Shown: piece by piece, positions 7,533-16,237 of the stretch
How the letters are laid out: every line of letters starts with the position of its first letter
How positions within the stretch are numbered: position 1 is the stretch's first letter
IMG/VR virus record: IMGVR_UViG_3300011258_000582
Location: 1-21,646 of that record
DNA length: 21,646 nucleotides
Source: a virus
Strand: one strand, 5' to 3'
Translations under genes and position numbers: made by a program
The notes under the pieces: model-generated
Told to the model about the DNA's origin: nothing
Database searches by the model: none
The model's input: the letters and a program-made list of their open reading frames with translations, nothing else

Positions 7533-10500
7533 ATGCCTACTTCTACCTTCAGAGATCCAGGAACAGGAAGAACTTTTAGTTTTAAGCACGATAAAGGTCT
7601 TACCCCTGATCAGCTACAGGCACTTGCTAACGAAAAAAAATTTGAGGGTCTAAATAGGGAGGGCAATATTGTCACCCGTAACCTAGCCATAGGCGTTGAT
7701 ACGATTCAACAAAATGTTTTTGGATCAGCCCTAGAAGGTATTGGTAAAAGCTTTGACCTTAAGACTCTCGAGGAAATAGGTGCTAACATTGTAGAGGAGC
7801 AAAAAGGTCAGAAAGAAGATCGACTTAGATTTGCCCCTAAGTCAGAAGGCTTTGTTCCATACGTCACGGAAATGGCTGCTCAATCCGCTCCTATCAGTGC
7901 GGTTGGTCTAGCTGGTGCAGCGGCTGGCGCAAAGGCTGGTGCTGTCATTGGTGCTGGGTTTGGCGGAGCAGGAGCAGCCCCTGGTGCTGTCATTGGGGGA
8001 ATTGTAGGGGGTGTTGGCGCGATGATACCCTTCTTCTACGGAGGAAACAGAGAGCGTCAGAAGGAAGCTATTGAGCGTGGCTATCGTACTGAGGTGGACG
8101 AAGGAGCCGCCCTATTGACTGCTATCCCACAAGCCGCACTGGACTCTATTTTAAATTTGTTTGTTGTTTCCAAGGTTGGTAGGGCATTTGTCCCAGCAGC
8201 CATTCAAAAGGGTGGAGGTATATTTACTCGAGTCGCTAAAGGAACTACAACAGGTGTGCTTACTGAGACTCCTACTGAGCTAGGGCAACAAGTCCTTGAG
8301 CGTTATCAGGCCGGGCTTCCTATGAACACGCCAGAAGCCATTGAGGAATACAAAGCTGCCGCCGCTGGTGGTGCTATTCTTGGTGGTATCCTAGGTGGTG
8401 GTTCTGCTTCTATCTCCAGAAGTACTAATGTTGAAACGGATGTTGAAGAGGATCCGGATAAGACCGAAGAGGAAAAAGAGAGAGAAGATCAAGAGAGGGT
8501 CGGTCAACTTGATGAAGAGATTGGCGGAGGAGAAGAACAGATTTTTAAGGTTGAGTACACTGACCCAGATACCAATGAAAAATTAGTAACCCAGGTAGCA
8601 GCTACTAGCTTTGAAGAAGCCCGTGGATTAGTTGCGGAAGGCACTGGTGCTAATCCTAATACGATAGCACTTGCTCCGGAGATTACCCCAGAGCCAGAGC
8701 CTGCCCCCGAACCTGCCCCCGAACCTGCCCCTACCCCTGAAGAAGAACCTGCTCCTGAACCTGCTCCTGAACCTGCTCCTGATCCTGAGCCAGATTCTAT
8801 CCCAGAAGAAGAACCTGCTCCAGAGCCTGACCCCATCCCTGAGCCAGAACCTACCCCTGATCCTGCTCCAGAACCAGAGCCAGAAGAAGAGCCTGCCCCA
8901 GAGCCAGATCCGATTACCGTAATCGTGCCTGACCCTATTCCAGAGCCAAAGCCTAAGCCCAAACCAGTTCCAAAAGAGTTTAGGCAACAAGTTAAGGACG
9001 CACTCAAGCTAGAAGGAGCTAAAAGCTTTCTGAGAGTTGACCCAGTAACTAGGCAACCGATTTCTGATAAAGATGCTCTTGAAAATAGTCTTCGTGCGGG
9101 AACACCAATCGGTGATGCCGCAACAGATAAAGAGGTTAATGAAAACTTTGATGACCTGCAATTATTCAATGCTATAACTGCGGGACTAAGAAGCGATGTG
9201 GTAAGAAACCCGTCAGCAACTATACGACAAAGGGCAAAACAATTTAATGCTGCAAAAAAGTTACGCAGTAGATTAAAAAGAAAAAGGAAAGAAGAGCAAT
9301 ATGTTCCCACGGATTTAGATAAAGAACTTGAAGCCATTGCTCCTCGAGGAGAAATCATAGAAACCCGTGAACAAGTTAAGGCTATCATTGATAGGTTCCG
9401 ACCCATTGCTAAAAAACTTGGTTTTGATGTAGTCAACAACTCTAGTATCAGAGGCGCGCATTACAACCCCAACAAAAATGTGGTCGAAGTAAATATTACG
9501 GCAATGTTTGATCGGATTACCCAGCAGGGTGAGCGAATGACCGGACGGGGATCTAACTACATTGAATCCGTGATGCGTGAGGAAATAATTCATGGCGCAA
9601 TGGATCAAGTCCTTATCAAAAGAGGTGAATCCAAGGGTGCTTACAACTGGTATAAAAAACTGGGACAATCCCTAAGCAAAGCTCAACGAAACGCACTCAA
9701 TGACAATTATGTAATTCTTGATAGTTATAAGAAGAGGGATGAGGACTTCGGCTACGGTGCGGAATACGCACGGTCAGTAGTCCAGCAGCTTCTTTATGGA
9801 AATGATACTCAATCCTTTACTCAACCAGGCAGTGCTTTGGAGAAGGTTAAGTCCCTCATTAAGTCAGCCCAAGCATATATCACTAAGGCTCTAAAAACTT
9901 TAGCTCCTAAAAACCTAGAGGCCGCTGCTATTATCGCAGAAACCGCTGACCTTGTACGCAAGGCTGACCCTTCTGCTAGGCTGACTAACCAAAAAGATGT
10001 AGCATTATCTGAGTTCCTGTTAAGGCAGGAGAGGGTTAATGAGGTAGAAGGAAAGAAGATTGAGGCAGAAGGAAAGAAGATTGAGGAAGAGGTCGATGAG
10101 TTTTTTGAGGAAGACCCTGAATCCACGTTCCCACAAGCAAGCGCAGCACCTACACCTGTGTCCGCTGAGACAGTTGCGGAATCAGACAAACCACCGAGTC
10201 AGCGTAAGGGCAAGGAGGAGATAACTACAGTTGATAGGTATCTAAAAACCATTAGTTCATTGCTTCGTACTATGCACCCTCGACTAGCCTTGTTAGTTGA
10301 TAAGTACTACAATGACATTGACTCAAAGGTTCTCGGTTACATGACCAAGACAAAGCCCTTCTTTGAGAAAATAAATAAGATCAAGAATAAGAAGGATAGG
10401 AAACGCTTGACTCAGCTTATCTACTACAGCCGTAGCCTTGAGAGGGATCCAAAGCAAGGCGAACTAAGAATCAAGGAGCGTGATCTTCTGTTAAGGAAAT

Positions 10501-12344
10501 ACGGAATGTATAATGACTTCCACCTTCGGGTGAGAGTTACTCTTAATAAGGTACGCACGGAACTTGTGAATGCTGGATACGAACCAGGCAACCTTGACGA
10601 TTATTTCCCTCGTAAAATTCTGGATCTCAAAAAGGTAAAGGAATACTTTGGTGACACTGTCAAAAAGCCCTTTAGTAAATTTATTACTGAACTGAACTTC
10701 GTTACTAATGCCCGTCAACTTGTTGTCGCAGCCAGAAAGGGCAGCGGAAAAGAACCGTTTAGCGCGGCCGAGCTAGCGGTTGAGGTTGAAAAGAAATTAA
10801 GGGCGATGAGTCTATCCCTTGAAAAGCCAGAGATGGCTTTGGATTTTGATACCGTCAAAAAACTTTTACCCCTTGACCAAGGAGTGATTCTTAAACTTGG
10901 GGACAAGAAGACTCTAGAGATTGAGTCCATGTTGTTTGATCAATTCATGCGCCGAGGTCTTTATACTAATTACAGTAAAGGTCTTAGTAACTTAAAGAGG
11001 AGAAGCATTGACATCATACCTCCTGAATTGATGGATGCCTATGCCTCACCTGGTGAAGCGTTTGAGTCCTATGTCTATGGTGCTACTCAGGCAATAGAAA
11101 CTAGTAGGCTCATAGGCCGTAGGTTCATTCTTGATGGCGGGGGTGACAAAGCCGAAAGAGCAAGTGAACTTGCACGAGAACTCCGAGAGCTAGAGAACAG
11201 CGGAGCTATTACCCCGGAGGACACTGAGACTGCTTATGATGTTTTCCGCGTCATCCTTACTCCGCAAGGTAAGGAATCAAAGTTCTTCTCAGGACTTAGA
11301 GCGGCTAGTTACTTTACTTTGCTAGTGGAGTTCACCTCCACACTATCGCAAGTATTTGATATGCCATTCATCATGGCTCGAGCAGGTATTGATAATACCT
11401 TCAAGGCATTGATCTCCCAAAAACTTGGAGTTGATTTACTTGGCATTGATTCAAAGCGTGTATCCGAGGAGTTCCGTGATCCGTTGTTCATGGACAAGGC
11501 TGTTCGCTTGGGTCTAAAGGTTACTGGATTCACTCGCATGGATCAGTTCATGAAGGAGACTAACATCACGGCTAACTTTATGCGCTTCAGAAAGATAGCG
11601 AAAGCCGCAGCCAACACTCCCAATGGACGTAGGTTCCGGGCGGAGATGGAGTTCATGGGATTCAATGATGTGGAAATCATAAAGCTAAAGGCTGCACTCC
11701 AGAAGGGTGATAGTAATAACGCATTGGTAAGACTCGCACTCTTCTCAAGATTGTCTGAGACACAACCAACCTCCAAGGCTCGTATGCCACTCAAGCAGGC
11801 CGAGAATCCAGATACTAGATTGTTGTACACAATGAAGTCCTTCTTGGTGAATCAATTAAATCTTACTAATGATTTATATATTCAGCAGATGAAAAATGGA
11901 ACTCGTCAGCAGAAAGCTGAAGCATTTCTTAATCTTAGTAAGTTGATAGTATTCATGGCAATGGTTGGTATGCCCGTGGATATGCTAAAGGATTTAATCG
12001 CGGGACGCTTGGGTTACCTCCCGGACTACGCAGTTAATAATAGCCTTCGTATCTTTGGTATCTCTAAATATTCTGCTTACAAAATCAAACGAGATGGAGT
12101 AGGAGCCTTTGCTCTTAACTACTTCCAACCAGTTGCCTTGCAACAATTCGTTGACATAACAAAGTCCGTGCAACAACTAGCTGAGGGAACTCCCGTTGAG
12201 AGGACTAAGCTAATGACCCTTGCTCCTATGTCCGATGTCCTTAACAGAATCTTTGGGTTCACGAAGCAGAAGGAACAAAGAGAATTCAAGCGCAGGATTA
12301 AAAAGGGAGAGCGTCCATTCTTGATTCCTCCTGGAGCCTTATAG
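7533..12344 (+). CDS. Giant internal virion protein, 1603 aa
   Basis: Order of regions: an N-terminal domain ([20 protein letters not shown]); a Gly/Ala-rich hydrophobic stretch at about 113-170 ([20 protein letters not shown]), able to enter a membrane; and a second at about 274-290. A Pro-Glu stalk follows at about 383-475. Next comes a globular domain at about 570-760 with a degenerate zincin-like EEIIHG (residues 683-688), where HExxH would have His first. Then a Lys/Glu linker holds a duplicated EGKKIEA unit. The last 700 residues, mostly helical, have hydrophobic segments near 1251-1276 and 1465-1489. Size, helicity and membrane-like segments match podovirus ejection proteins and the large polyvalent proteins of environmental phages. 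The role in genome delivery is inferred. It ends the rightward block. Confidence 0.6.
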   Translation: MPTSTFRDPGTGRTFSFKHDKGLTPDQLQALANEKKFEGLNREGNIVTRNLAIGVDTIQQNVFGSALEGIGKSFDLKTLEEIGANIVEEQKGQKEDRLRFAPKSEGFVPYVTEMAAQSAPISAVGLAGAAAGAKAGAVIGAGFGGAGAAPGAVIGGIVGGVGAMIPFFYGGNRERQKEAIERGYRTEVDEGAALLTAIPQAALDSILNLFVVSKVGRAFVPAAIQKGGGIFTRVAKGTTTGVLTETPTELGQQVLERYQAGLPMNTPEAIEEYKAAAAGGAILGGILGGGSASISRSTNVETDVEEDPDKTEEEKEREDQERVGQLDEEIGGGEEQIFKVEYTDPDTNEKLVTQVAATSFEEARGLVAEGTGANPNTIALAPEITPEPEPAPEPAPEPAPTPEEEPAPEPAPEPAPDPEPDSIPEEEPAPEPDPIPEPEPTPDPAPEPEPEEEPAPEPDPITVIVPDPIPEPKPKPKPVPKEFRQQVKDALKLEGAKSFLRVDPVTRQPISDKDALENSLRAGTPIGDAATDKEVNENFDDLQLFNAITAGLRSDVVRNPSATIRQRAKQFNAAKKLRSRLKRKRKEEQYVPTDLDKELEAIAPRGEIIETREQVKAIIDRFRPIAKKLGFDVVNNSSIRGAHYNPNKNVVEVNITAMFDRITQQGERMTGRGSNYIESVMREEIIHGAMDQVLIKRGESKGAYNWYKKLGQSLSKAQRNALNDNYVILDSYKKRDEDFGYGAEYARSVVQQLLYGNDTQSFTQPGSALEKVKSLIKSAQAYITKALKTLAPKNLEAAAIIAETADLVRKADPSARLTNQKDVALSEFLLRQERVNEVEGKKIEAEGKKIEEEVDEFFEEDPESTFPQASAAPTPVSAETVAESDKPPSQRKGKEEITTVDRYLKTISSLLRTMHPRLALLVDKYYNDIDSKVLGYMTKTKPFFEKINKIKNKKDRKRLTQLIYYSRSLERDPKQGELRIKERDLLLRKYGMYNDFHLRVRVTLNKVRTELVNAGYEPGNLDDYFPRKILDLKKVKEYFGDTVKKPFSKFITELNFVTNARQLVVAARKGSGKEPFSAAELAVEVEKKLRAMSLSLEKPEMALDFDTVKKLLPLDQGVILKLGDKKTLEIESMLFDQFMRRGLYTNYSKGLSNLKRRSIDIIPPELMDAYASPGEAFESYVYGATQAIETSRLIGRRFILDGGGDKAERASELARELRELENSGAITPEDTETAYDVFRVILTPQGKESKFFSGLRAASYFTLLVEFTSTLSQVFDMPFIMARAGIDNTFKALISQKLGVDLLGIDSKRVSEEFRDPLFMDKAVRLGLKVTGFTRMDQFMKETNITANFMRFRKIAKAAANTPNGRRFRAEMEFMGFNDVEIIKLKAALQKGDSNNALVRLALFSRLSETQPTSKARMPLKQAENPDTRLLYTMKSFLVNQLNLTNDLYIQQMKNGTRQQKAEAFLNLSKLIVFMAMVGMPVDMLKDLIAGRLGYLPDYAVNNSLRIFGISKYSAYKIKRDGVGAFALNYFQPVALQQFVDITKSVQQLAEGTPVERTKLMTLAPMSDVLNRIFGFTKQKEQREFKRRIKKGERPFLIPPGAL
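8680..8980 (+). repeat. Pro-Glu hexamer/dodecamer repeat inside the 1603-aa gene
   Basis: The region is built from units such as CCTGCTCCTGAA and CCAGAGCCTGAC and encodes about 95 residues of (A/E)PEP, EEPAPEP and DPIPEP type. Pro-Glu stalks are stiff and extended, and probably separate the N-terminal membrane-like part from the globular domain. Slippage in such repeats gives length variation between relatives. The same repeat creates long false frames on both strands. Confidence 0.85.
10044..10085 (+). repeat. 21-bp tandem duplication in the 1603-aa gene
   Basis: Two adjacent 21-bp copies (10044-10064 and 10065-10085) differ at one base and encode EGKKIEA and EGKKIEE in a charged linker. 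It is in frame. Confidence 0.8.
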
Positions 12345-12345
12345 C

Positions 12346-12383
12346 AAAAAGGGCTGCTCCGGATATGTATCACGGAACAGCCC
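12346..12383 (-). terminator. Strong intrinsic terminator of leftward transcription
   Basis: Read leftward, GGGCTGTTCCG (12383-12373), an 11-nt loop and CGGAGCAGCCC (12361-12351) form an 11-bp stem followed by five U (12350-12346). One pair is U·G on this strand and would be C·A on the other, and only this strand has a U-run, so it is oriented leftward. It sits immediately after the stop of the rightward 1603-aa gene and ends either the long leftward operon or the predicted small RNA starting near 12504. Confidence 0.85.
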
Positions 12384-12504
12384 CTCCAAGGACTGAACAA
12401 AAGCGTGGTCCATGAAAACCTCGCTGCGCCTGGGATTACTCCTTCGGCTTACCTTGTATTACTATATGAACCAACTAACACACGAACCATTTGTGTGGTA
12501 GAAT
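12346..12504 (-). ncRNA. Predicted small RNA at the convergent junction
   Basis: A promoter at 12511-12538 and a terminator at 12346-12383 bracket about 155 nt without a credible gene. The only frame is a 13-codon ATG frame starting near 12490 with no leader resembling other starts. The stretch contains an imperfect stem (ACACAAATGGTTCGTGT) near its start and the 13-mer TAGTAATACAAGG at 12464-12452. That 13-mer recurs at 21363-21351, at nearly the same distance from another TTGACA promoter. I know no RNA family that matches. It could be a regulatory RNA, or simply the end of the leftward operon with a boosting promoter. Confidence 0.45.
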
Positions 12505-12510
12505 AATTAT

Positions 12511-12538
12511 AACATAGGTGTCCTATGTTTTCTGTCAA
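12511..12538 (-). promoter_or_regulatory. Leftward promoter with palindromic operator-like site
   Basis: The minus strand has TTGACA (12538-12533), 16 bp, then TATGTT (12516-12511). A perfect inverted repeat AACATAGG-ACA-CCTATGTT (12529-12511) fills the spacer and covers the -10 box. Such placement suits a repressor site. The -35 box overlaps the stop codon of the HNH gene. A TATAAT lies just downstream but at 21 bp, too far for the same -35. Confidence 0.6.
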
Positions 12539-12786
12539 GAGGAATGCTCCAGCCTGTGGCAATTTGCACATAGAAGTTCGCACTTCTCTAGCTCCTCAAT
12601 GAACTCCTGACGGTTCCCCGTTCTGGCGAAGTCCCTGATGGCTCTCACCTTCTCATACCCAGGCAGGTGATGACAGTCAAATTGAACTGCCTTGCCCTTG
12701 AATCCGCACTCACCGCAGACATAGCCACCGAAAAAATCCTCAATGATTTTATGGTAACGAGCTGTCCGCTTCTGGTGAGGCTTCAT
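12535..12786 (-). CDS. HNH endonuclease-like protein, 83 aa
   Basis: This short protein has a zinc-ribbon HNH layout: CGEC at residues 24-27, DCHH at 37-40 and CANCH at 73-77, ending in RLEHSS. The DCHH/CANCHR pattern gives the metal-binding and catalytic histidines of the HNH fold. Free-standing HNH proteins in phages act as nicking or homing endonucleases or in packaging; here the position directly downstream of the helicase (one base between stop and start) suggests a replication-linked or merely parasitic role. It is the last protein-coding gene of the leftward operon. The substrate is unknown. Confidence 0.75.
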   Translation of the reverse strand: MKPHQKRTARYHKIIEDFFGGYVCGECGFKGKAVQFDCHHLPGYEKVRAIRDFARTGNRQEFIEELEKCELLCANCHRLEHSS

Positions 12787-12787
12787 A

Positions 12788-14074
12788 TCAAATGAACTGT
12801 GAGTGATCCTCCATTTTCTGAGTGCCTTTGTTAAAGAGTATGCGGCCTTGGGTATATCCCATGCCCTCCCTCTGTTTGGCTAGAGTCCATCGGACGTAGT
12901 CCATCTTCTGTTCCCTCTCTGATAACGTCTGCCACAGGAATATGATACTGTCAGCATCCTGCTCCAAGGCTCCACTCTCACGGAGGTCGGACATGATAGG
13001 CGAGCGGTCATCCTTTTCGGATTCACGGTTCACCTGTGCTAGTAACAGGACGGGTATATCGAGATCCTTGGCGAGTAGCTTTAACTCACGGCTGATCTCT
13101 GCGACCTGCTGCTCTCTGGATATGTTCTTGGACATGGGCTTTATCAGCTGGCAGTAATCAATAATGATTCCATTTACCTTATGCTTTCTGTGCATACCCC
13201 TAGCTGTTGCTAGTATGTGGTCCAGTCGATATACGTTGTCACGGATCCAGCAGTTCCAACCCTTCACGGTTTCTGTAGTCTTCCTAAGTGCCTGCATCTT
13301 GTCCGCCGGAGCTAGCCCGTCCTCGAACCTACGCATATGAAGTCCTGACTTGATGCTGAAGATACGTTTCATTATCTGATTCGCACCCATCTCAAGATTG
13401 AAGAGTAACATACCGTTGCCTGTCGTGCAGGTGTTGCTCAAGAAGTTCAAGGCGTATGCGGTCTTGCCGCACCCTGGCCGTGAAGCTAGGACGCACAGCT
13501 GACCTGATCCGTAGCCACCTCTGTAGAGAACATCATCAATTGATTGGATGCCAGTCCGTAGGTATTTAGAAAAATCTACCTTACCTGTAACATCCTCAAA
13601 TGTTTGATCAACAATGGCTTGTAGATTATCTCTAGTAGGAGTCAACGAGGATATGGAATCGCACTGACCCTGTATAGTAGTAAGGATCTCTTCGGAGTCC
13701 TTACCCTCCTGTAAGCCGTCCTTGATAACCAGCGATAGACGGGAGAGGTTCCGTGTCCTGTGGGACTCCACCATGTCATCCGTTAATCCCTTGAAGTGCA
13801 ACTCGCTTAGACCTTTGTCATGCGTAGCCCATACCGAGTTAGCATCGAGTCCCTTCTGACCCTTGGACATATCCGTGAACAGGGACATCGTGCCAAGGAT
13901 AACTCCCTTGGAGTCCAGCTTGCACATGGCCTCCCACATTGAGCGAGTGTCGTGAGCCGTAAAGAAGTCAGCGTTTATACCGGACTCCTTTGCTTCATTC
14001 AGTAGGGCGTTGCACCCATCGTTTATCTCAGCCTTTAGGATTGTTCCCAGTAGGCTTTTCTCTAATTCTTTCAT
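12788..14074 (-). CDS. dnaB: Replicative DNA helicase, DnaB family
   Basis: This is a 428-aa hexameric-helicase-type protein. The N-terminal helical domain (about 1-150) mediates hexamer and primase contacts in the family. The RecA-like C-terminal domain has Walker A SRPGCGKT (198-205), an aromatic-acidic FNLEMG motif (225-230), Walker B GIIIDYCQL (302-310), motif H3 VLLLAQVNR (342-350) and motif H4 SDLRESGALEQDAD (362-375), with a downstream KQREG segment (400-404). It would unwind the fork for phage replication on the lagging-strand template. The start overlaps the stop of the upstream small gene by four bases (ATGA). No primase is fused, so the phage would use a separate or host primase. 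Confidence 0.93.
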   Translation of the reverse strand: MKELEKSLLGTILKAEINDGCNALLNEAKESGINADFFTAHDTRSMWEAMCKLDSKGVILGTMSLFTDMSKGQKGLDANSVWATHDKGLSELHFKGLTDDMVESHRTRNLSRLSLVIKDGLQEGKDSEEILTTIQGQCDSISSLTPTRDNLQAIVDQTFEDVTGKVDFSKYLRTGIQSIDDVLYRGGYGSGQLCVLASRPGCGKTAYALNFLSNTCTTGNGMLLFNLEMGANQIMKRIFSIKSGLHMRRFEDGLAPADKMQALRKTTETVKGWNCWIRDNVYRLDHILATARGMHRKHKVNGIIIDYCQLIKPMSKNISREQQVAEISRELKLLAKDLDIPVLLLAQVNRESEKDDRSPIMSDLRESGALEQDADSIIFLWQTLSEREQKMDYVRWTLAKQREGMGYTQGRILFNKGTQKMEDHSQFI

Positions 14075-14325
14075 GGCTGTGATACAAGGAAGCAGGGTGT
14101 CCGGTCACCAACCCACGCGCCTATTTGGTTATATTCAAAGTATTCGACGGCCTCCTCTTGATCCATGCCATCGGCGATCATCTGGTCAATGACCTTAGCC
14201 TTGTCATAGCATATGATGGGGTCCTGTCCTATTCTTTCTACGACCCCCGCAATGCAGTCATCAAAGCCGTCCATCTTTAGTAGCGGTTCTCCCGCGTCAA
14301 TGTATCCTTGTAGTAATTCGTTCAT
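14071..14325 (-). CDS. Conserved small phage protein, 84 aa
   Basis: The protein is acidic, with MDGFDDCIAGVVERIGQDPI, then CYDKAKVIDQMIADGM and EAVEYFEYNQIGAWVGDRTP. The pattern (F/Y)DD/EAIxG-x-x-x-RxGQ-x-x-(I/V)-x-YD...EA-x-(E/D)-(F/Y)-x-(E/Y)-N-x-x-GA(W/Y)-x-G is shared by small early proteins in many phages, next to replication genes. I know of no established function. Coupled to the helicase by an ATGA overlap. The leader is GAACCAAAAACAAAAACC immediately before ATG, one of the recurrent AACCAA leaders. Confidence 0.7.
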   Translation of the reverse strand: MNELLQGYIDAGEPLLKMDGFDDCIAGVVERIGQDPIICYDKAKVIDQMIADGMDQEEAVEYFEYNQIGAWVGDRTPCFLVSQP

Positions 14326-14354
14326 GGTTTTTGTTTTTGGTTCAGTTAGTTGAG

Positions 14355-14585
14355 CTACATACGCTCACGGTTAGTGTGACTAAAGGTTCCCATTGGGTTC
14401 CATCGATCCTTTCCCTGCACTACCCATTGTTCTAAGTAAGCTAGGTCCTCGGAGTAAAGTGGTTTATCAGAATCAATGGAAGTGAATCCATCGAATGTTC
14501 CAGACGCATCGGTCCGGAACTTAACAACAACGTGACAGGACTCCGCCTTTTCGTTGTCCATGTTGAGCATATAGGTGTATCTCAT
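14355..14585 (-). CDS. Unrecognised 76-aa protein
   Basis: The short protein has CHVVVKFRTDASGTFDGF, then SEDLAYLEQWVVQGKDRWNP and a TNRERM end. It looks like a small alpha/beta domain; no motif allows assignment. It lies after an internal terminator and before the helicase gene cluster. The leader is GAACCAACAAAAACAAAAA then TATAAAT before ATG; no Shine-Dalgarno. Confidence 0.6.
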   Translation of the reverse strand: MRYTYMLNMDNEKAESCHVVVKFRTDASGTFDGFTSIDSDKPLYSEDLAYLEQWVVQGKDRWNPMGTFSHTNRERM

Positions 14586-14630
14586 ATTTATATTTTTGTT
14601 TTTGTTGGTTCATGTAATTAAGTAAAGAAT

Positions 14631-14659
14631 AAAAAGGGGAGAGGTGTGACCCTCTCCCC
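14631..14659 (-). terminator. Internal intrinsic terminator between recombination and helicase genes
   Basis: Read leftward, GGGGAGAGG (14659-14651), loop GTCACA and CCTCTCCCC (14644-14636) form a perfect 9-bp GC-rich stem, followed by five U (14635-14631) and then AUUC. I see no convincing promoter between it and the next gene, so it must be leaky, or be overcome by antitermination, for the helicase genes to be expressed from upstream. Confidence 0.85.
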
Positions 14660-14678
14660 CTTGATAATCAAGTGACCC

Positions 14679-14957
14679 TTAAAAAGGATCGTCTCCCGCT
14701 GGGGCGGCGGAAGGAGCTGCTGTGGGCTGGTTGGGGATACCATCCCTGCGGTATTGCTCTGGCTGTTTGTCCTCATCGAGACGAGTCAAACGGATGTTCA
14801 TAACAGGACCAGATTGGCTCTGGTTCTTCCAAGCCGCCGCACGGTACTTGCCCGGTGCTGTGACTTCAAGTGTTCCTGTGGCGTGAGGCGATGAGTCCGA
14901 CTCACGTTTGCTTTCTGGGAATAGAACCCCAGTATTTTCGTTGTTGTACTTTGGCAT
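14679..14957 (-). CDS. Small SSB-like protein with acidic C-terminal tip, 92 aa
   Basis: From MPKYNNENTGVLFPESKRES the protein continues with TGTLEVTAPGKYRAAAWKNQ, then MNIRLTRLDEDKQ, a Pro/Ala linker and a terminal GDDPF. Short beta-rich phage proteins beginning N-x-x-(S/T)-G-x-LF are common next to recombination genes. The DDPF end mimics the acidic tip of SSB proteins that recruits partners, so a single-strand-binding role is likely but unproven. The frame extends upstream to 15191, but that would overlap the ERF gene by more than 200 bases, and the codons there read as an ERF shadow. Start 14957 has the leader ACACCAATAATACA. Confidence 0.65.
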   Translation of the reverse strand: MPKYNNENTGVLFPESKRESDSSPHATGTLEVTAPGKYRAAAWKNQSQSGPVMNIRLTRLDEDKQPEQYRRDGIPNQPTAAPSAAPAGDDPF

Positions 14958-14973
14958 TGTATTATTGGTGTTA

Positions 14974-15447
14974 TTAGAATTCAAAGTCCGATTCAGCGTT
15001 GGCTGGCTGGCTTGTCTTCTTGGTTTGTGTTGTTGGCTTCTTGCCGTGATTGTTGGTAGCATCAGCGTCCTTTGTATCGTCGATAGCAAAGAGTCCATTG
15101 AGTGCATACTTGCGAGCGTAGGAACTAGCTGACCCGGTAATCTGTGAGTCATCCATCCCCTTGCGAGTCTCTGCTTCTCTAGCGAATCCACTTACTTGTA
15201 TTGTGTAATCGCCTTCAGTATCTGCTAGCACGGTTGTAGCTTTGACGTATACACGCCCTCCTACTTCGACCATGTCGTCAGTGATAACAAGTGTGCAGTC
15301 CCACTCATTGAGCAGAGGTTTGACAGCTGTTAGTATGTCCTCAGCGGAGCGGTAAGCGTACCCTCCGAACTTATTAGTCTGCCCCTTGGGAGCTTTGAGG
15401 GACCATTGAATCCCTTTTAGTTTTGAATGTATATTCAATTTATTCAT
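14974..15447 (-). CDS. erf: ERF-family single-strand annealing protein
   Basis: The 157-aa protein has the ERF layout: SLKAPKGQTNKFGGYAYRSA at about 16-35, a DILTAVKPLL helix, a strand pair with CTLVITDDMVEVGGRVYVKA, and the signature GSASSYARKYALNGLFAIDD at about 105-124. ERF proteins anneal complementary single strands during phage recombination and genome circularisation. It ends in an acidic tip (ESDFEF), like SSB tails. It overlaps the endonuclease VII-like gene by eight bases and stands next to the SSB-like gene; a PD-(D/E)XK exonuclease lies upstream, giving a complete annealing-type recombination set. The leader is GAACTAACTAAACATAAAC. Confidence 0.85.
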   Translation of the reverse strand: MNKLNIHSKLKGIQWSLKAPKGQTNKFGGYAYRSAEDILTAVKPLLNEWDCTLVITDDMVEVGGRVYVKATTVLADTEGDYTIQVSGFAREAETRKGMDDSQITGSASSYARKYALNGLFAIDDTKDADATNNHGKKPTTQTKKTSQPANAESDFEF

Positions 15448-15880
15448 GTTTATGTTTAGTTAGTTCACGGAATAGTTTGGTTCGTTCCGAGGCATTAGAA
15501 CATTCCATGAGTTGTTTTCGTTTCGCCCCTAGATCTACTAAACTGGCCTTTTGTTTTTCGGATGTCAAGGATTTAAATCTTTTTGAAAGTTGAGTCAGTC
15601 CCACGGGGTGCAATACATCCAGCTGCTCCTGCTCCAAGTAGTCCGCGATTGCTCTAAGCACGTTGGGTAAATGACTCTGGCTCACCTGGCATCTGCGGTA
15701 AGCAAAGTTCTCTATCTTACCTAACAAGGAGTTACCGACCCTCGATACTACACCTCGGACCATACCGGATTTGTGGCAATGATCCACTACCCAGTCCGAA
15801 GTTTTCCGTAGTAACAGGGGACAGCTCTTGGGTTTATGTTTAACCCTCCAGTCCTTAAGTTTATTTTGTGGAAGATACAT
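15440..15880 (-). CDS. Endonuclease VII-type Holliday junction resolvase
   Basis: The 146-aa protein has CPLLLRKTSDWVVDHCHKSG (20-39), then MVRGVVSRVGNSLLGKIENF (40-59). This is the VxDHxHxTGxVRGxL...N...GK core of T4 gp49-type recombination endonuclease VII. D33, H34 and N50 correspond to the catalytic residues. The second zinc Cys pair of T4 gp49 is replaced (SRVG for CxxC), as in a clade of podovirus members. The C-terminal part is a Lys-rich helix (SLTSEKQKASLVDLGAKRKQ). It would cut branched DNA before packaging. It overlaps the coiled-coil gene by 20 bases and ERF by eight. Confidence 0.8.
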   Translation of the reverse strand: MYLPQNKLKDWRVKHKPKSCPLLLRKTSDWVVDHCHKSGMVRGVVSRVGNSLLGKIENFAYRRCQVSQSHLPNVLRAIADYLEQEQLDVLHPVGLTQLSKRFKSLTSEKQKASLVDLGAKRKQLMECSNASERTKLFRELTKHKHE

Positions 15881-16046
15881 TGAGTTCCGTGAGTAAATCC
15901 TTGAGAGTATTCTTCTCCTGGGTCAGTTGCTTACGCTGCTCAAGCATTCTCTCCATCCTAAAGGACAGAGTCCGTGATTCCTGTCGGATCATATCGATCC
16001 TAGTTTGTATTCGTTCTACGTTACTTTCTACTTGTGACATACTCAT
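15861..16046 (-). CDS. Small coiled-coil protein, 61 aa
   Basis: Nearly the whole protein is a charged amphipathic helix (QTRIDMIRQESRTLSFRMER, MLEQRKQLTQEKNTLKDLLT), with Leu/Met/Ile at heptad spacing. Such tiny coiled coils occur in phage early operons, but no function is known for this one. It overlaps the previous gene (ATGA, 16043-16046) and the resolvase gene by 20 bases, strongly suggesting translational coupling. It may be an adaptor or oligomer partner; this is inference. Confidence 0.65.
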   Translation of the reverse strand: MSMSQVESNVERIQTRIDMIRQESRTLSFRMERMLEQRKQLTQEKNTLKDLLTELNVSSTK

Positions 16047-16219
16047 AATTCTAACGCAGGAAGTGTTTCATTTATAGCTTCTAGTTTGCTAACTTCAACC
16101 AGTATGTCGAGTAACTCACTGTAGTCCGGACTTATGCCACTCCTATCTTCGCATGCAGAGCTTATGTCTTCACGGATTTGAGTATCGATCATGTTTCGTA
16201 TTTTATCTGATGTTTTCAT
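16043..16219 (-). CDS. Small acidic helical protein, 58 aa
   Basis: An ATG at 16219 opens 58 codons to the TGA at 16045-16043. The sequence is helical and acidic: MKTSDKIRNMIDTQIREDIS, then SGISPDYSELLDILVEVSKL and TLPALEL at the end. The stop overlaps the next start in an ATGA. The leader TAACCTAATAAATAAATACAT before ATG is a variant of the recurrent AACCAATAAA leader. These two facts support expression. No family is recognised. Confidence 0.6.
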   Translation of the reverse strand: MKTSDKIRNMIDTQIREDISSACEDRSGISPDYSELLDILVEVSKLEAINETLPALEL

Positions 16220-16237
16220 ATGTATTTATTTATTAGG

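Noticed and set aside
8504-9439. Long minus-strand frame (311 codons) of Gly/Ser repeats opposite the Pro-Glu region.
   Set aside because: It is the mirror of the CCN-GAN repeat of the 1603-aa gene, has no leader and sits inside a clearly coding frame. The alternative plus-strand frame at 8671-8922 is likewise a repeat shadow.
12452-12490. A 13-codon frame (MVRVLVGSYSNTR) in the predicted small RNA.
   Set aside because: It is very short, lacks the recurrent leader and has no counterpart around the second copy of the 13-mer.
12384-12500. tRNA gene in the convergent junction.
   Set aside because: Local stems exist, but no GGTTCGAATCC-like T arm, acceptor stem or CCA-proximal layout is present on either strand.
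12506-12538. TATAAT at 12511-12506 as the -10 of the junction promoter.
   Set aside because: It is 21 bp from TTGACA, too far; TATGTT at 16 bp is the better partner, although TATAAT could serve a different start.
14679-15191. A 170-codon version of the SSB-like gene.
   Set aside because: The extra N-terminal part overlaps the well-supported ERF gene and has no fitting leader; the start at 14957 has one.
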